Shown piece after piece: positions 1 to 10,045 of a stretch of 64,000 nucleotides of DNA. The notes below the pieces were generated by a model that did no database searches, had not been told where the DNA came from, and saw only the letters and a list, made by a program, of their open reading frames with translations. Each line of letters starts with the position of its first letter. The first letter of the stretch is position 1. Both the position numbers and the translations under genes were made by a program. Location of the stretch: the NCBI GenBank assembly GCA_035578155.1, contig JAPWDM010000001.1, forward strand, positions 172,074,395 through 172,138,394, in the 5' to 3' direction. Source of the stretch: Brachynemurus nebulosus (lineage: Eukaryota; Arthropoda; Insecta; Neuroptera; Myrmeleontidae).

Positions 1-259
1 CAAAAATTATTTAATATGTATTGTATATGTATTTCCTTAATAAAGTAAGGAAACATTAAATACGAGGTGAATTTAAATTGAAAAATAATCATTCTACTAA
101 TAATAATTTTTGTTATCGGAGGTTTCTTTCAGAAATAACTTCATTAATATATAAATGTCAAAACTGTTCGGACATATGATCGCGTTCCGGTATAGGGGCT
201 TTTACGTTACTAAAAATGAGTTTTGAGCGATAATACTACTTTTGGGTATTGAATTCTAG
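1..259. other. Intron (or upstream part) before the first visible EPG5 exon
   Basis: AT-rich sequence with no supported reading frame. It ends in ...TTCTAG, which serves as the splice acceptor of the exon starting at 260. Because the EPG5-like protein is much longer than what follows, this is most likely intron; the rest of the gene lies outside the window on the left. Confidence 0.6.
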
Positions 260-692
260 CTGTAAATCCAGGTCAAGATGTGCTAGTCGAGGCAAAAGAT
301 TTACTAGTCGAATTTTTACCTGTTGTCGATGATAAAAACGTAACAAGTCTAGCAACCGATGTGATAGTCGATTGGATTTCAAATCGCACTGACGACAGTA
401 TAGTCTTACGCGGAGTTCTGTGCACGTTAGGTCGAGTTCCTCAATGTTTAATTGCCACCGGTGCAATTTTAGAGGCAGCTATTTTAGGATATTTTAATCA
501 AAGTCGCGCCAATTGGCAAACACTGATTAGTCTGTTAGATGGTAGAATGTTATGGACGTCGAAAAAGTTACCAAATATAATGGCACAAAATGGCAACATT
601 TTGGCATTACACGCAATTATATTGTTAAAAGAGAATGATCGTATTATTTCGTTGAATGATCTAGTCGAATGGATTGATAAAATTAAACCAAA
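260..692 (+). CDS. EPG5: EPG5 homologue, antepenultimate coding exon
   Basis: This is part of an autophagy tether. EPG5 is known as a Rab7 effector that promotes fusion of autophagosomes with late endosomes and lysosomes, and it is built of long alpha-helical repeats. The open frame starts after the acceptor TTCTAG (first base 260, frame from 262) and runs 143 codons plus two bases to the donor AA|GTAAGT at 692/693. The encoded segment is all-helical, with no signal peptide, and contains phrases such as LGRVPQCLIATGAILEAAI and NWQTLISLLDGRMLW. These resemble, from memory, the EPG5 C-terminal region with its 'NW..vl..L' and 'LAL.a..LLk' pattern. The two bases left over join the next exon to make Asn (AA|T), so the frame continues across the 2.25-kb intron. 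Upstream exons are outside the window. The family call rests on recall of the C-terminus, not on a search. Confidence 0.8.
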
Positions 693-1330
693 GTAAGTGA
701 TTTTTGTTTAAGATCTATTTTGACAGCGATATTGTTCGTTTGATATCATTGTAACTTTATGTATTGTATGTAACTGTATGAGAGAGGTATACGTTAACAT
801 AGATTCACGAAATAACTAAACATGTGCAAACACAGACATTTTTAATAAAATCAATAACAATAAAAATAACAATAATAATAAGATAAAGAATAAAAAAATA
901 AAACAATTAAAAATTATATATATTATATTATCAGTCTATAACGTTTAGAGAAATCATCACACAGAAAGTGTGTTACTAGGCAATACCCGTCCGTGGTAGT
1001 ATCACGCACACATGTGATCGGCCTGTTGTGTGATTGGAGGACTGTAAAGTGTTAATTAATATTACACTATTTCTTTAATTAGGTTTTTGAAGAAAAATTT
1101 TTTTTGTCATAAATAGTAAGATCATATTATAATAAGTTTTATAAGAAAACTCTTTTTATTTTTTTTTAAACGTAATAATTAAGAAGTTATATTAAATTAA
1201 AAATAAATTTTCAAACTTAGAACTGACAACGGGCCGATAGTTCACGAGCGCTTATGTGATGTAATAAAGGTTATATGGCCTGAACATAGCTACATTAGTG
1301 TCTTTTTATTTTCAAATAGATTATAGACCA

Positions 1331-1557
1331 AGAGCTACTGGCCGATTTGCGATGGTCATTTCAACACGCGTTAAATTAAGAAGATAGAATCTTGAATACT
1401 TACTCTACACAGAAATTCAGTTCTGGCAAACCTATTCGACTCAACCCGGCCGAATAGGCTTGCCAGAACTGAATTTTTATGTAGAGTATTATCCAAGATC
1501 CTATCCTCTCAATTTAACGCGTGTTGAAATGACTATTGCAAATCGACCAGCAGCTCT
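1331..1557. repeat. Fold-back (inverted-repeat) element in the EPG5 intron
   Basis: Two arms of roughly 105 bases are near-perfect reverse complements around a short spacer near 1440-1450. Left-arm blocks such as CATTTCAACACGCGTTAAATT and AGAAATTCAGTTCTGGCAAA recur inverted on the right as AATTTAACGCGTGTTGAAAT and TTGCCAGAACTGAATTTTT. The arms differ by scattered substitutions. This is the structure of a fold-back MITE; no target duplication was clear. In the EPG5 pre-mRNA it would form a long hairpin. Confidence 0.85.
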
Positions 1558-2720
1558 CCTACTATTATTGTTGCTATGAAATTGTTGTTTCTATCCAAAT
1601 TATTGCTTGCTATAAACTTCACTGTCGAAATATCGAAACTAAAGAAATATCGAGCTTGTTTTGTACCACTTTGTGATAGCAATACAAAAATAAATCCGGA
1701 AAAAATGTCCCTCAAGATTTTGAACGTCGAAATCAATGAAACAACCATCAATAATTTTTCCTACTAAATTTTAATAATTTTGACACTTTTGACATATTAC
1801 CTTTATGACGTCACAGACATCGCGATCTTTTGTAGTGCTGTTTTTAACCAAATGATATTTTTTAAATTTTTTCAAGTTTTAATTAATTTATTATTTATTA
1901 CATATCATTTTTAAAAAATTTTTCGTATCGATTATCAATATTATTTATGATGTAGAATTGAAATAAAACAAAAAAATGATATTTATTTTTTATTCAAAAA
2001 CCCAATTCAAGGAAAAGCAATTGCGTATGTATTGGTCACACGAATTAAAAAAAAAAATACAAAATGTTTTTAAAGTAAACAAACCATTGTATATATACAG
2101 GATGGAATTTTATTAACTCTTATACCTTTTGGTAAATTTTGATAAAATTTTACGATGATTTAGAACGGAATTTGTTGGAAACAACATAGCTTTTTTTATA
2201 CAATAATTTATACTTAGTATATTTTATAACATAAAATTAATACAACTCGCGTCATCTGTTATTTATGGGAAAAATTGTATATTATTCAAGCAGGTTTCTA
2301 ATTAATACTTTACTGTCTACGTTTTCCGCATTCAAAAATAATCACCACAACCGTAGAGGCCGATCGCGATCAATGATTACACGTTATGTGTGTGATATTA
2401 CCACAAACAAGTATTTACAAAAACAAACACTTACTCTGTGTGTTGGTTTCTATAAACATTTTTAGAATAAACAAAACACTTAAAATTATTTTATATTATT
2501 ACAGTTTTTCTATTTTTTTAAAATTTATTATCAATGTATATGTACGCGTATTTACACATATTAAATCATTTTATGTATTTGTTTATATAAAGTTTCTTTA
2601 AAAATATTGCCGACTCCTGGAGAAGTTTATTGTGAAAGTACTCGGACTGTATAATGTTAATTAAGTTTTTATAAATATTATCAAAATTCACCGAAAGATG
2701 TGAGAGCTAGTACAATTCTG

Positions 2721-2723
<3 letters not shown>

Positions 2724-2814
<91 letters not shown>
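2724..2814. repeat. (TA)n microsatellite
   Basis: Uninterrupted TA dinucleotide array of about 91 bases in the EPG5 intron, about 130 bases before the splice acceptor. It is one of nine such arrays in the window. This one has no flanks in common with the TE-associated arrays. Confidence 0.95.
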
Positions 2815-2816
<2 letters not shown>

Positions 2817-2942
2817 AATCAAAGCAATAGTGTACTTTTGGTATCATGGTAAAGACTAAAATTGTTATATTCTTAAGTGTTGACCCAAAAAACCATATTA
2901 TTTCAAATTTTTTAATGAATTGATTTTTTTTTCTTTTTGCAG

Positions 2943-3369
2943 TAAATCAAACGAATCGAAATTACCATTGATATGGTGTGATATTATAAAATTACTAGTG
3001 CCTTTAGTCATTGAATCACAACTAAAAAGTGATGAGAACACTATGTCTGAAATAATTGTTAATATTAGGAAATTTATCAGTAGTTTAAATAAAATCGCCG
3101 ACGAGAAATCCGGTTGGGGCAACTCGTTATTGGGTGCCATAGGTATTAAACAAAATCCCACACTCATTACAAACAGGTGTCGCTTTTTATGTCGAGCGCT
3201 CGCTGTTTACTTAAAAGCACAATTACTGGAAAAGGAATCATTTGTGAACAGTATTCGTTGTGGTGGGGATGGACTTGAAAATAAAGCGTTAAATTTAGCT
3301 GGACTAGATGGTTTGAAAAGTTTTGCACAGGGTGATATGAAAATATGCGTGGATGTTGCAATTAACCAG
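2943..3369 (+). CDS. EPG5: EPG5 homologue, penultimate coding exon
   Basis: Starts after a polypyrimidine tract and TTTTTGCAG, and ends at CAG|GTACGT. It encodes 142 codons after the split Asn codon. The key segment around 3109-3220 reads SGWGNSLLGAIGIKQNP, then NRCRFLCRALAVYLKAQL. I recall the same arrangement near the EPG5 C-terminus: a short 'S.ilGaiG.g..SP' loop followed by 'RFR...R.l.afl..Q'. Downstream, LAGLDGLKSF matches the family's 'LnaLesl.s..qy' helix. There are no stops or frameshifts, and splice phases agree on both sides, so this looks like a live gene. The reverse strand has an overlapping open frame (2898-3167) that is only a shadow. Confidence 0.8.
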
Positions 3370-3431
3370 GTACGTATTTAGCGAAAATTTTTATATAAAC
3401 ATTTTTTTTTATTTTGTAATTTCAATTTTAG

Positions 3432-3530
3432 ATCCAGGATCCTACAAATTCCTTACACAATTCCAATAAATTTGTTGAAACTTTATGCCAACAGCTGTAT
3501 AATCAGTCGTATTTGAAAGACATAAGCTGA
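3432..3530 (+). CDS. EPG5: EPG5 homologue, last coding exon and stop
   Basis: After a 62-base intron (GTACGTATTT...ATTTTAG, 3370-3431) the frame continues for 32 codons and ends with TGA at 3528-3530. It encodes IQDPTNSLHNSNKFVETLCQ and then QLYNQSYLKDIS. This fits the usual EPG5 ending of a helix, 'hP..sL.dg..ll..L...lYp..YL..I', within a few residues of the C-terminus. The exon is below common ORF-length cut-offs and was found by following the splice frame. Together the three exons supply about 318 C-terminal residues of a protein whose human form exceeds 2,500. Confidence 0.75.
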   Translation: MQDPTNSLHNSNKFVETLCQQLYNQSYLKDIS

Positions 3531-3578
3531 ATAAGTCTGCGAATAGTGTTTTTTGACATTTTTTAACTACTTGAAATG

Positions 3579-3633
3579 AATAAATGTCTTTTTTAACGCC
3601 AATGATAAGTTTTACAAATGTAAAAAAAATAAA
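3579..3633 (+). terminator. EPG5 polyadenylation signals
   Basis: Two AATAAA hexamers lie downstream of the EPG5 stop codon, at 3579-3584 and 3628-3633, about 50 and 100 bases after TGA. Either could direct 3'-end formation. The hexamer is common by chance in such AT-rich DNA, so which one is used is not known. Confidence 0.5.
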
Positions 3634-3835
3634 GTAAAATGTTAAAAATTTTATTAAATGTATATAAAATTAATATATTATTATAATATATGAAGATAAT
3701 ACAATAATGTACGCTATATCAAATTATTTATACGCATTGAGGTACTAGTTAAACTTAAAACGTACAGGGGCGTAATCTTAAGTTTTTTCACGAGACATTT
3801 TTTAAACGACTGTGTCTGAAAGTCACATTTTAATA

Positions 3836-4459
3836 TATAGTTGAAAAAATATTCCCAGACATTTTTCATAGTTTCTTTGTCAACGGATAATTGTCTTTTT
3901 CTAATTCCAGTCAAACAAATAAATAGTGCATAGGGTACTAATTGAACATTAGATTACGAAATAATTATAAATAATAAGTTAATAACACTATTTTATATTT
4001 TTATGTAAATTCTGTTTATTCAATAATAATTTGATTACAGAAGAATATTTTTTAAAGAAACCGAAAACAAATGACATTAATGATATAACTTAACTGTAAA
4101 CATATACATAAAATAACTGAATGATTGGATTCAATGCAAAATATTTAAACTATTAAAAATATAATATTTGAAAAACAAAAATCAGTGGATGTCAATATGT
4201 ACTGCTTAGAATTTTCAAATCAGTTAAAATCAAACGAAAATAGTTTATTCTAATTGAAAATAACATATTTCACTTTCCTTTACAGTATTGCATCATTTTT
4301 TTAACTTTGTGAAGATGAAATATTATTATGTCAAATATTTAAAAAACTAAATAAAAACCACTGATTAAGGACACTGGTGTAGTGTTGAAAAGTGTACGAC
4401 AAGGACAAAAAAGAAGGAAACGTACAAAAGTGTCTGGGAATATTTTTTCAACTATAGTT
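3836..4459. repeat. Inverted repeat pair about 620 bases across
   Basis: The segment at 3836-3864 (core GTTGAAAAAATATTCCCAGA) recurs in reverse complement at 4431-4459 (core TCTGGGAATATTTTTTCAAC). The pair is near-identical over about 27 bases. The interior is AT-rich without a frame. It may be an old TIR element that has lost its outer ends, or a chance remnant of two opposed repeats. Confidence 0.5.
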
Positions 4460-5000
4460 ACCTAGAAACAAAAGAAATCTAATAGTTTCTGTTTTTGATT
4501 CAGAAATAACATTTAACCTTTTGCGTTCATATGTAGTCCATGACAAGGTGGTTTGGTTAGTAGGTATACTATATTTTATATTTTTTAATCACTGTTTGTT
4601 TAATAACATTACAATGTTTTGTTTAATAAATTGTGGAGTTAATATTCAAAACGTGTTTTAAATCACCAAAAACTATTCAACGTGTTATTTCAAGGTTTAT
4701 ATTTTTCAGGTTGTGTTATTCGTAATTGATTTTTTGGTAAAATGGTTTTCTTTTATGACGTAAACTACTTTAATATGGTGGACGAAACACTGTTTAAACA
4801 GACAGAGTTGATAAAACACATTTAATTCATTAAGTCGTGAAAAAAACACACCTTAAAAAGACAATATTTCTAATTAATCGAACTGAAGAATCTTCCATCG
4901 CTAACTAACGTTAATATTTCAATCTTTTTAAATATCAAACGTCAAGTTACACGTCACTTCTATGTAGACAACCGCGCATCTCGCACAGTCACATATGTTG

Positions 5001-5110
5001 GTCACGTGACTCAGAGAACTAATCAGAACATATTGCTGGGAGATTCCCACTGGTCGTTGGACAAAACCAAGCCTTAAGCGTATATATATAAAAAAAAACT
5101 GTGTACAGTA
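5001..5110 (+). promoter_or_regulatory. Candidate TATA promoter with palindromic E-box and kappaB-like site
   Basis: In a locally GC-richer patch three motifs are seen in a row: the perfect palindrome GTCACGTGAC (5001-5010), a kappaB-consensus GGGAGATTCCC (5038-5048), and a TATA run TATATATATAAAA (5081-5094). A CAGT-type arthropod initiator (ACAGTAG) follows at about 5105. A short ORF with a signal-peptide look starts at 5172, at a distance expected for a short 5' UTR. All three motifs can occur by chance in 64 kb; only their order and spacing make this worth recording. No transcript evidence is available. Confidence 0.35.
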
Positions 5111-5171
5111 GCGTGTCCAACTGAGTCAGATACCGCTTAAGGTGACTTAGTCGTGCAGCATCTGTAGCGAG

Positions 5172-5240
5172 ATGAACATCGATTTAAACCGATTGTTTGT
5201 CATACTCATTACATTATTGTCAACCACTTTCCAACAATAA
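5172..5240 (+). CDS. Short ORF with signal-peptide-like N-terminus, possible first exon
   Basis: The ATG at 5172 opens 22 codons before TAA (5238-5240). The peptide begins MNIDLNRLFVILITLLSTTF: a basic residue followed by a hydrophobic core and small residues, which is how insect secretory signal peptides look. It sits about 65 bases past the putative initiator of the TATA promoter at 5081. If real, it is probably a first coding exon spliced onward before the TAA, as in many small secreted-peptide or cuticle genes. No consensus GTRAGT donor is obvious (GTCAAC and GTCATA are weak) and no convincing second exon was found between 5241 and 8134. Hydrophobic leucine/isoleucine runs arise easily in AT-rich DNA, so this stays tentative. 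Confidence 0.25.
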   Translation: MNIDLNRLFVILITLLSTTFQQ

Positions 5241-7972
5241 GCGAATACCTATGACATATTATATGTTTCCACCGTATCACCACCGTACGTACACAATGCA
5301 CTTTCCAGAGATTGAGGTGTGACGTATGACACACACACAAGCGTACATCCCGTGTCCATAGGTACGAGATTTATGTAGTAATATGTTGTGCGTTTGGTGT
5401 GGGAGAGAAATTTTACGTCATCTTTTTGCCACAGTGATCTTGCTAGTATAGAGATATGTAGTTGGTTTATGTATTATGTGGACAAAACATTGTTTGAATC
5501 AAACATGATTATGAAAACAATGCGGTTTGAATAAATTCATCATTTTCATTCTTAATTTTAATGGGATGAAATTTTTTTCCAGTATTTGAATTGTCTAGTC
5601 AGATAGGAATCAATGAGAAGAATCATATGATGTGTCTAACACAATTTTGAATTTTGGTGACAAAACACTTTTTTGAATATTCACTCCACAACTGTTAACG
5701 TATACATTTCTTCGAAAAATAAACGTTAAAATCTGGATAACGATATTATAACAATTTTCATCACTTGTTACAGGATATATACGTATTCAAGGTTATGCTA
5801 TAAATTACGTTAGGTTAAAGTAGGTTATAAATTTAGACATTTTTTTAGCATTAATAAATTCTTAGATTTTAATGTTTTCCTAGTTTTATAATAGTATGCG
5901 ATTGATTATTATTTTTTAATTATTCAAAAAGTCGGTCTTATATGTGATAATTTCAATATTATTTTTAACTTTTTTGTTAGTAGTAGATATTAGGTTCAGT
6001 ACTGACAAAATTGCAAAAAAATTAGTGATTTACAATGATGGGTTTAAGGTAAAAAATTTACACGGAGATTACAAGAGCGGGAATTCGTTTTGTGTGTTTT
6101 TCCCGATGGTAGTAATCAAAATTAACAAAATGTTTTGTAACTTTCATTTTTGATTTAACGAATAAAATAAATAAGAAACATATTACGTTCCTGTACTTCA
6201 AATTTTGAAATCTATTTTAAACTATTAAGTTCAAATAATTATAAAAGGCTGTGATGTAATTATTTCTTAAATAAATATATGTTAAGCTTTCTCGCCTTTT
6301 TCCGGTTTCCTACTTTCAGATTCAGATGATTTAATATGTTTTTTTAAAAATATCTATTGTTTGATGAAAGAGAAAAATAGCTTATCGAATATCAGTAGCG
6401 TATCAAATTTTATTTTTTTTTTCTATAAAAAAAAATCACTTGAAGTTTTTCCATTTCAAAATTTTGATATTTTATTGTACGTTTTTTTATAAATCAATAT
6501 GTACTCTATTTTTTGTGCTACTTTATTAAAATAAAATAAAAAGATAACAAACTTACATTTTTCTTGTTTCTTATTTACAGTGGAACCTTTTGTGAACCAT
6601 AAAAATCTAAAAAGGTAAAAAATATAGTACAGTTCACGCCACTTAAGTTTGTGTACTTTGCCCTAAATTGAATTTGTTTTGGTTCCAACTCAATATACAT
6701 AAGTAGTTTTTGTCGCTACAATATATGATGGTAAAAAATGATACTACCTAAAATAGGTTATATTATTTGCCAATATTGTTAATAGCAAATTTTATTTTTT
6801 TGTTTCTCAATCAATTAAATTTAGAGGAATAATAAAATTAGGGACTATGTGCAAATAACTTTTTACGAACTTCAAATTTAATCGGAAGATGGCATAGCTA
6901 GAGAATCAAAATTAGAGTCCCTATAATAAATAGAGTCATGACATGTGTGCTGAACGCTGATTGGTTCCGGCATTTTCTGTCCAAAGTTTGCGTAAAATAC
7001 ATTGGAAATAAATTAAATATTAACAAAAATCATTTAGTTTAACCTAGAAAGAACAATTAAATTAACAATTTTTAATTGTTCATTAATTCATAACTTATTA
7101 ACAGTAAGCACATATTTTTAACGAAGTGTAAATTTTTTCTTACAGACTTCGGTGACGTGAACTATACTTATACTCTATCTTGAATTTTTTTTCAAAATTA
7201 ATGAAAAGATACAAGGCAATAAAATTAAAATATCGATAAAATTAATTTTAATGTTTATTTCTCACTGTACTTAATAATATTTGCATACAAATTAAAGATC
7301 AATGTAAAACATTTTAAATTTAATTAAACTTTAGAATTGATGTTTTATTTAAAAAGAAAGTACATACATACATACAAATTATGTATTTAATACACAATAA
7401 TGTATTGTATAATCACTTTCAAAAAAAATGAAACAAATCGAATTAAATTTACTTTTTTAGGAAAATGACTTTTTATTTCCTGATTTGATTTAACAAAATC
7501 AGAAAGTAAGTAAAAGTACTTTTTGAAAAATGAATTACTTCAAAATATTTCACAGCCCATTAAAGGTAAGACGGTGATTCCTCTAATTCTTAAGGCACGG
7601 CATTTTTCATTTTAAATGAAATTTTATTTTTAAATCGGAAACTATCGAAAACCCTTTCGTCGGTGAAATGTACTTTTACGAGGGTTAATTACCTCAGGTT
7701 ATAAAACTGCAAATGAATTCTAAAACAAACCTTACAATTCTGTCGTCCTTATTCGCTGTATGAATTTGTTCAGTCTCTCTTTAAACAATTTTTTTTAATA
7801 AAATTTTAATCTTGTTACGAATAAAATATAAATAAATAAAAAAATAACAAAATCGTTTCACTTTTTTTGAAACCAACAATACTTACAATAAGAATAGTAT
7901 GACAATATGTAACCCCTGTACAAAAAGAAATTAACAAAAAATTCAACATAATTTACAAATAACAAACAAAAA
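5241..7972. other. Intergenic space between EPG5 and the reductase, no gene recognised
   Basis: AT-rich sequence between two convergent genes. One small frame at 5992-6045 (FSTDKIAKKLVIYNDGFK, between an acceptor-like ATATTAG and a donor-like GGTAAAA) could be a microexon but has nothing to support it. A partial MITE at 6914-7110 is listed separately. Confidence 0.5.
6914..7110 (+). mobile_element. Partial MITE of the AGAGTCCCTATAAT family
   Basis: Begins AGAGTCCCTATAATAAATAG and matches the elements at 33541-34062 and 34076-34367 almost base for base through GTTCATTAATTCATAACTTATTAACA. The right end is missing or replaced after about 7110. It is the third copy of the family in this window. 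Confidence 0.75.
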
Positions 7973-7978
7973 TTTATT
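7973..7978 (-). terminator. Polyadenylation signal of the reductase gene
   Basis: TTTATT on the plus strand reads AATAAA on the minus strand, about 160 bases past the reductase stop codon. It is the nearest reasonable hexamer; usage is inferred. Confidence 0.4.
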
Positions 7979-8134
7979 TAAATTAGAGTTTTATGTCAAG
8001 ATCTGAAAAACTATCTTGACGGAATGTCAGTCTTTAAGCGTTAGAGAAACAATAATACCCTAAGCTGTAAATGTAGACACTTCCACAAACTTTTATACTC
8101 CTAAGTCTTTAAGACTTGCTGAAAATTTGGAAAA

Positions 8135-8799
8135 TTAACTAATATACCGTCGTACAGCTCGCGCGCGAAGATTTTCCATTGTTCTCAAGATAAACCAACG
8201 GGCCAGTCGTTGTGAAATTGATTCGATCAGATGAATAACACCGACGAGTAATGAATGCGCATAATAACCAGTGGTGCGTTCTTTAACGCCAATCGTTTTC
8301 ATGGCATGACTAACAAACGTTTTTGGAGTTGGTGCCATCCATGTGGCCGAACGAATCTTGGACATTTTTGTGGCGACAAATCCAGGCAAAACACACTGAA
8401 CAATAATACCTTGTCGCGCATACTCCACGGCTAAGTCGGATGAGAATTTATCCACGTACGCCTTTGTGGCTCCGTACACAGTTAACATTGGACTTGGAAT
8501 TAGGGCGGTGGTTGATGAGATATTGATGACAACGCCCTTTTTACGTTCCACCATTCCGGGCATAATCATTTCGCACATTTTATTCACTGAGGTGATATTA
8601 CATTTTATAATGTTCTCAAATAGTTTGCTATCTTTTGGTACGGAGAGGTAGTATTCGGGATGTGGGTAACTGATGCCCACGTTGTTGATCAATATGCCAA
8701 TTTCGAGGCCTAAACATTGTTTTTCGATGTGCTCGTAAATGTCTAAATCACCGCAAAAATCGGCTTGGATCACTTTGGTTTCAACCTTGTATTTCTCCT
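8135..8799 (-). CDS. HSD17B12: Very-long-chain 3-oxoacyl-CoA reductase (HSD17B12/KAR family), exon 3 with catalytic core and stop
   Basis: The enzyme reduces 3-ketoacyl-CoA with NADPH in the second step of very-long-chain fatty-acid elongation at the ER membrane; the Drosophila counterpart is spidey. Joined across three exons (55074-54918, 10045-9923, 8799-8138, stop TAA 8137-8135) the protein is 314 aa; the human protein is 312. Exon 3 follows acceptor TTTCAG and completes Glu94. It carries the SDR landmarks NNVG (132-135), Asn161, Ser189 in NISS, and the Y202-G-A-T-K206 active site, then the family phrase VLPGFVATKM. PEYYLSV and MVERKKG match HSD17B12 closely. The C-terminus ends in RRYIS rather than the KKxx ER signal of the human enzyme. 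There are no frameshifts and the frame looks functional. The call rests on recognised motifs along the whole length. Confidence 0.96.
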
Positions 8800-9922
8800 C
8801 TGAAACGAAAAAAAATAATTGTTATAAGTTGAAGCTATTGAGAGGAGAAAGGACTGGCTTAAACATTTAAAAAATATTATATGTGATATTTAGAAAATTG
8901 GTTTATTATTAAATCATATTCAAGAGCTTGAAACAACTTTATAAAGCTCCAGTTCGACCACTATAACTGATCGGGACAATTATAAATCAATAACAATCAA
9001 ACATTTGATCCAAATAAAATCTCAATTGGGAATATTTTATTAATATGCCAAGTATGACATTTTTATTGATTTATGATTGGTCCTATCGTCATGGGGTGGA
9101 ACTAACCCCACGACATCTTAAATATGTTTTTGGAACCACGTGAAGTAAGTGACGTACAAAACAAGTTCTCGATTAACAGGTGTTTCGGAGTTCACAATTC
9201 TTGTATTTTTTATGTGAAATAAAAAAAAATTATTTTTAATTTCAATAATATTTATTAATAGTTAGAGATGAACTAAAAAGAACGAAAAAATTCATAAGAA
9301 AGCTAGAAACATATTGGGCCAATTCGTATCGGTGTAAGCCAAAGTCGCTTGCTCTTATTTTTAATCACATTACACTTGTTTTGAAGCGCACTTGGTTTGC
9401 TTTTGAGATATTTGTATATTCCTGTCTCACTTTCCATGTTCTAGAGAGAAGGGTAAAATATTAACGTTCGATATACATCATATACAGTATACGATGTATA
9501 CCGAACGTTAATACTTGACCCTTCTCTCTAGAACATGGAAAGTGAGACAGGTATATACAAATATCTCAAAAGCAATCCAAGTGCGCTTCAAAACAAGTGT
9601 AATGTGATTAAAAATAAGAGCAAGCGACTTTGGCTTACACCGATACGAATTGGCCCATTGTTTAAGAAAAACAGGTGTTGAACACCAAATTTTCTTTTTT
9701 TATAGCAATAAAAGAACGAAGGGGATTTTTTTGAAGTTTTTTTTTTAGTCCATTGAGAAGGTAAAGTAGTTAGTTAAAAAAGGAATCAAAAATTAAGTCA
9801 ATCATCGAATTTTTAAAGTGGCTAAACCAAGCTGTCTATCTTTAATTGTATGCTAATAACATGTAGGCTTAATTATATGCTAATAACATGTACGCTTAAT
9901 TGTATGCTAATAAAATTTTTAC
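8800..9922 (-). other. Reductase intron 2, 1.1 kb
   Basis: Donor GTAAAAAT (9922 downward) and acceptor GTTTCAG (ending at 8800) join Glu94 in phase 1. Its main content is the fold-back element at 9316-9656. A tandem of TTAATTGTATGCTAATAACATG-like units of about 30 bases lies at 9842-9915. Nothing else is recognised. Confidence 0.85.
9316..9656. mobile_element. Fold-back MITE, copy 1 (GGGCCAATTCGTATCGG termini)
   Basis: The whole 341-base unit is one inverted repeat: the left terminus GGGCCAATTCGTATCGGTGT recurs inverted as ACACCGATACGAATTGGCCC at the right, and the arms run about 165 bases to a centre at about 9483. The centre is itself palindromic (GTATACGATGTATACCGAAC and its partner). A second copy lies at 34542-35136. 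The unit could fold into a very long hairpin in the reductase pre-mRNA. Confidence 0.9.
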
Positions 9923-10045
9923 CTAATTCAGCTGCCACATTTTTCAATTTTTCAATTGTTCGACTCACTAAAATAATATTTATCCCTTTGGACGCTAAAT
10001 ATTCTGCATAGGCTTTACCAAGACCATCAGTTGCACCCGTAATTA
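9923..10045 (-). CDS. HSD17B12: Very-long-chain 3-oxoacyl-CoA reductase, exon 2 with NADPH-binding motif
   Basis: The 123-base exon sits between acceptor TTTGTTTCAG and donor G|GTAAAA on the minus strand. Its first two bases (TA) complete Leu53 started by the T at the end of exon 1, and its last base starts Glu94. It encodes ITGATDGLGKAYAEYLASKG followed by INIILVSRTIEKLKNVAAEL. TGATDGLG (55-62) is the TGxxxGxG dinucleotide-binding loop of classical SDRs, and LVSR marks the end of beta-2. The exon is too short for ORF callers and was found from the protein family and splice frame. Confidence 0.95.

Larger units (their letters stand above)
693..2942 (+). other. EPG5 intron, 2.25 kb
   Basis: Donor GTAAGTGA at 693 and acceptor TTTTTGCAG at 2934-2942 give an in-frame join. 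The intron holds a fold-back repeat (1331-1557) and a TA array (2724-2814), both listed separately. No coding content was recognised in the remainder; the short ORFs here lack homology that I can see. Confidence 0.8.

Noticed and set aside
236..466. Minus-strand frame of 76 codons
   Set aside because: Antisense shadow of the EPG5 exon 260-692. Similar shadows lie at 2898-3167 and 3167-3361.
8466..8651. Plus-strand frame opposite reductase exon 3
   Set aside because: Shadow of the minus-strand coding exon.
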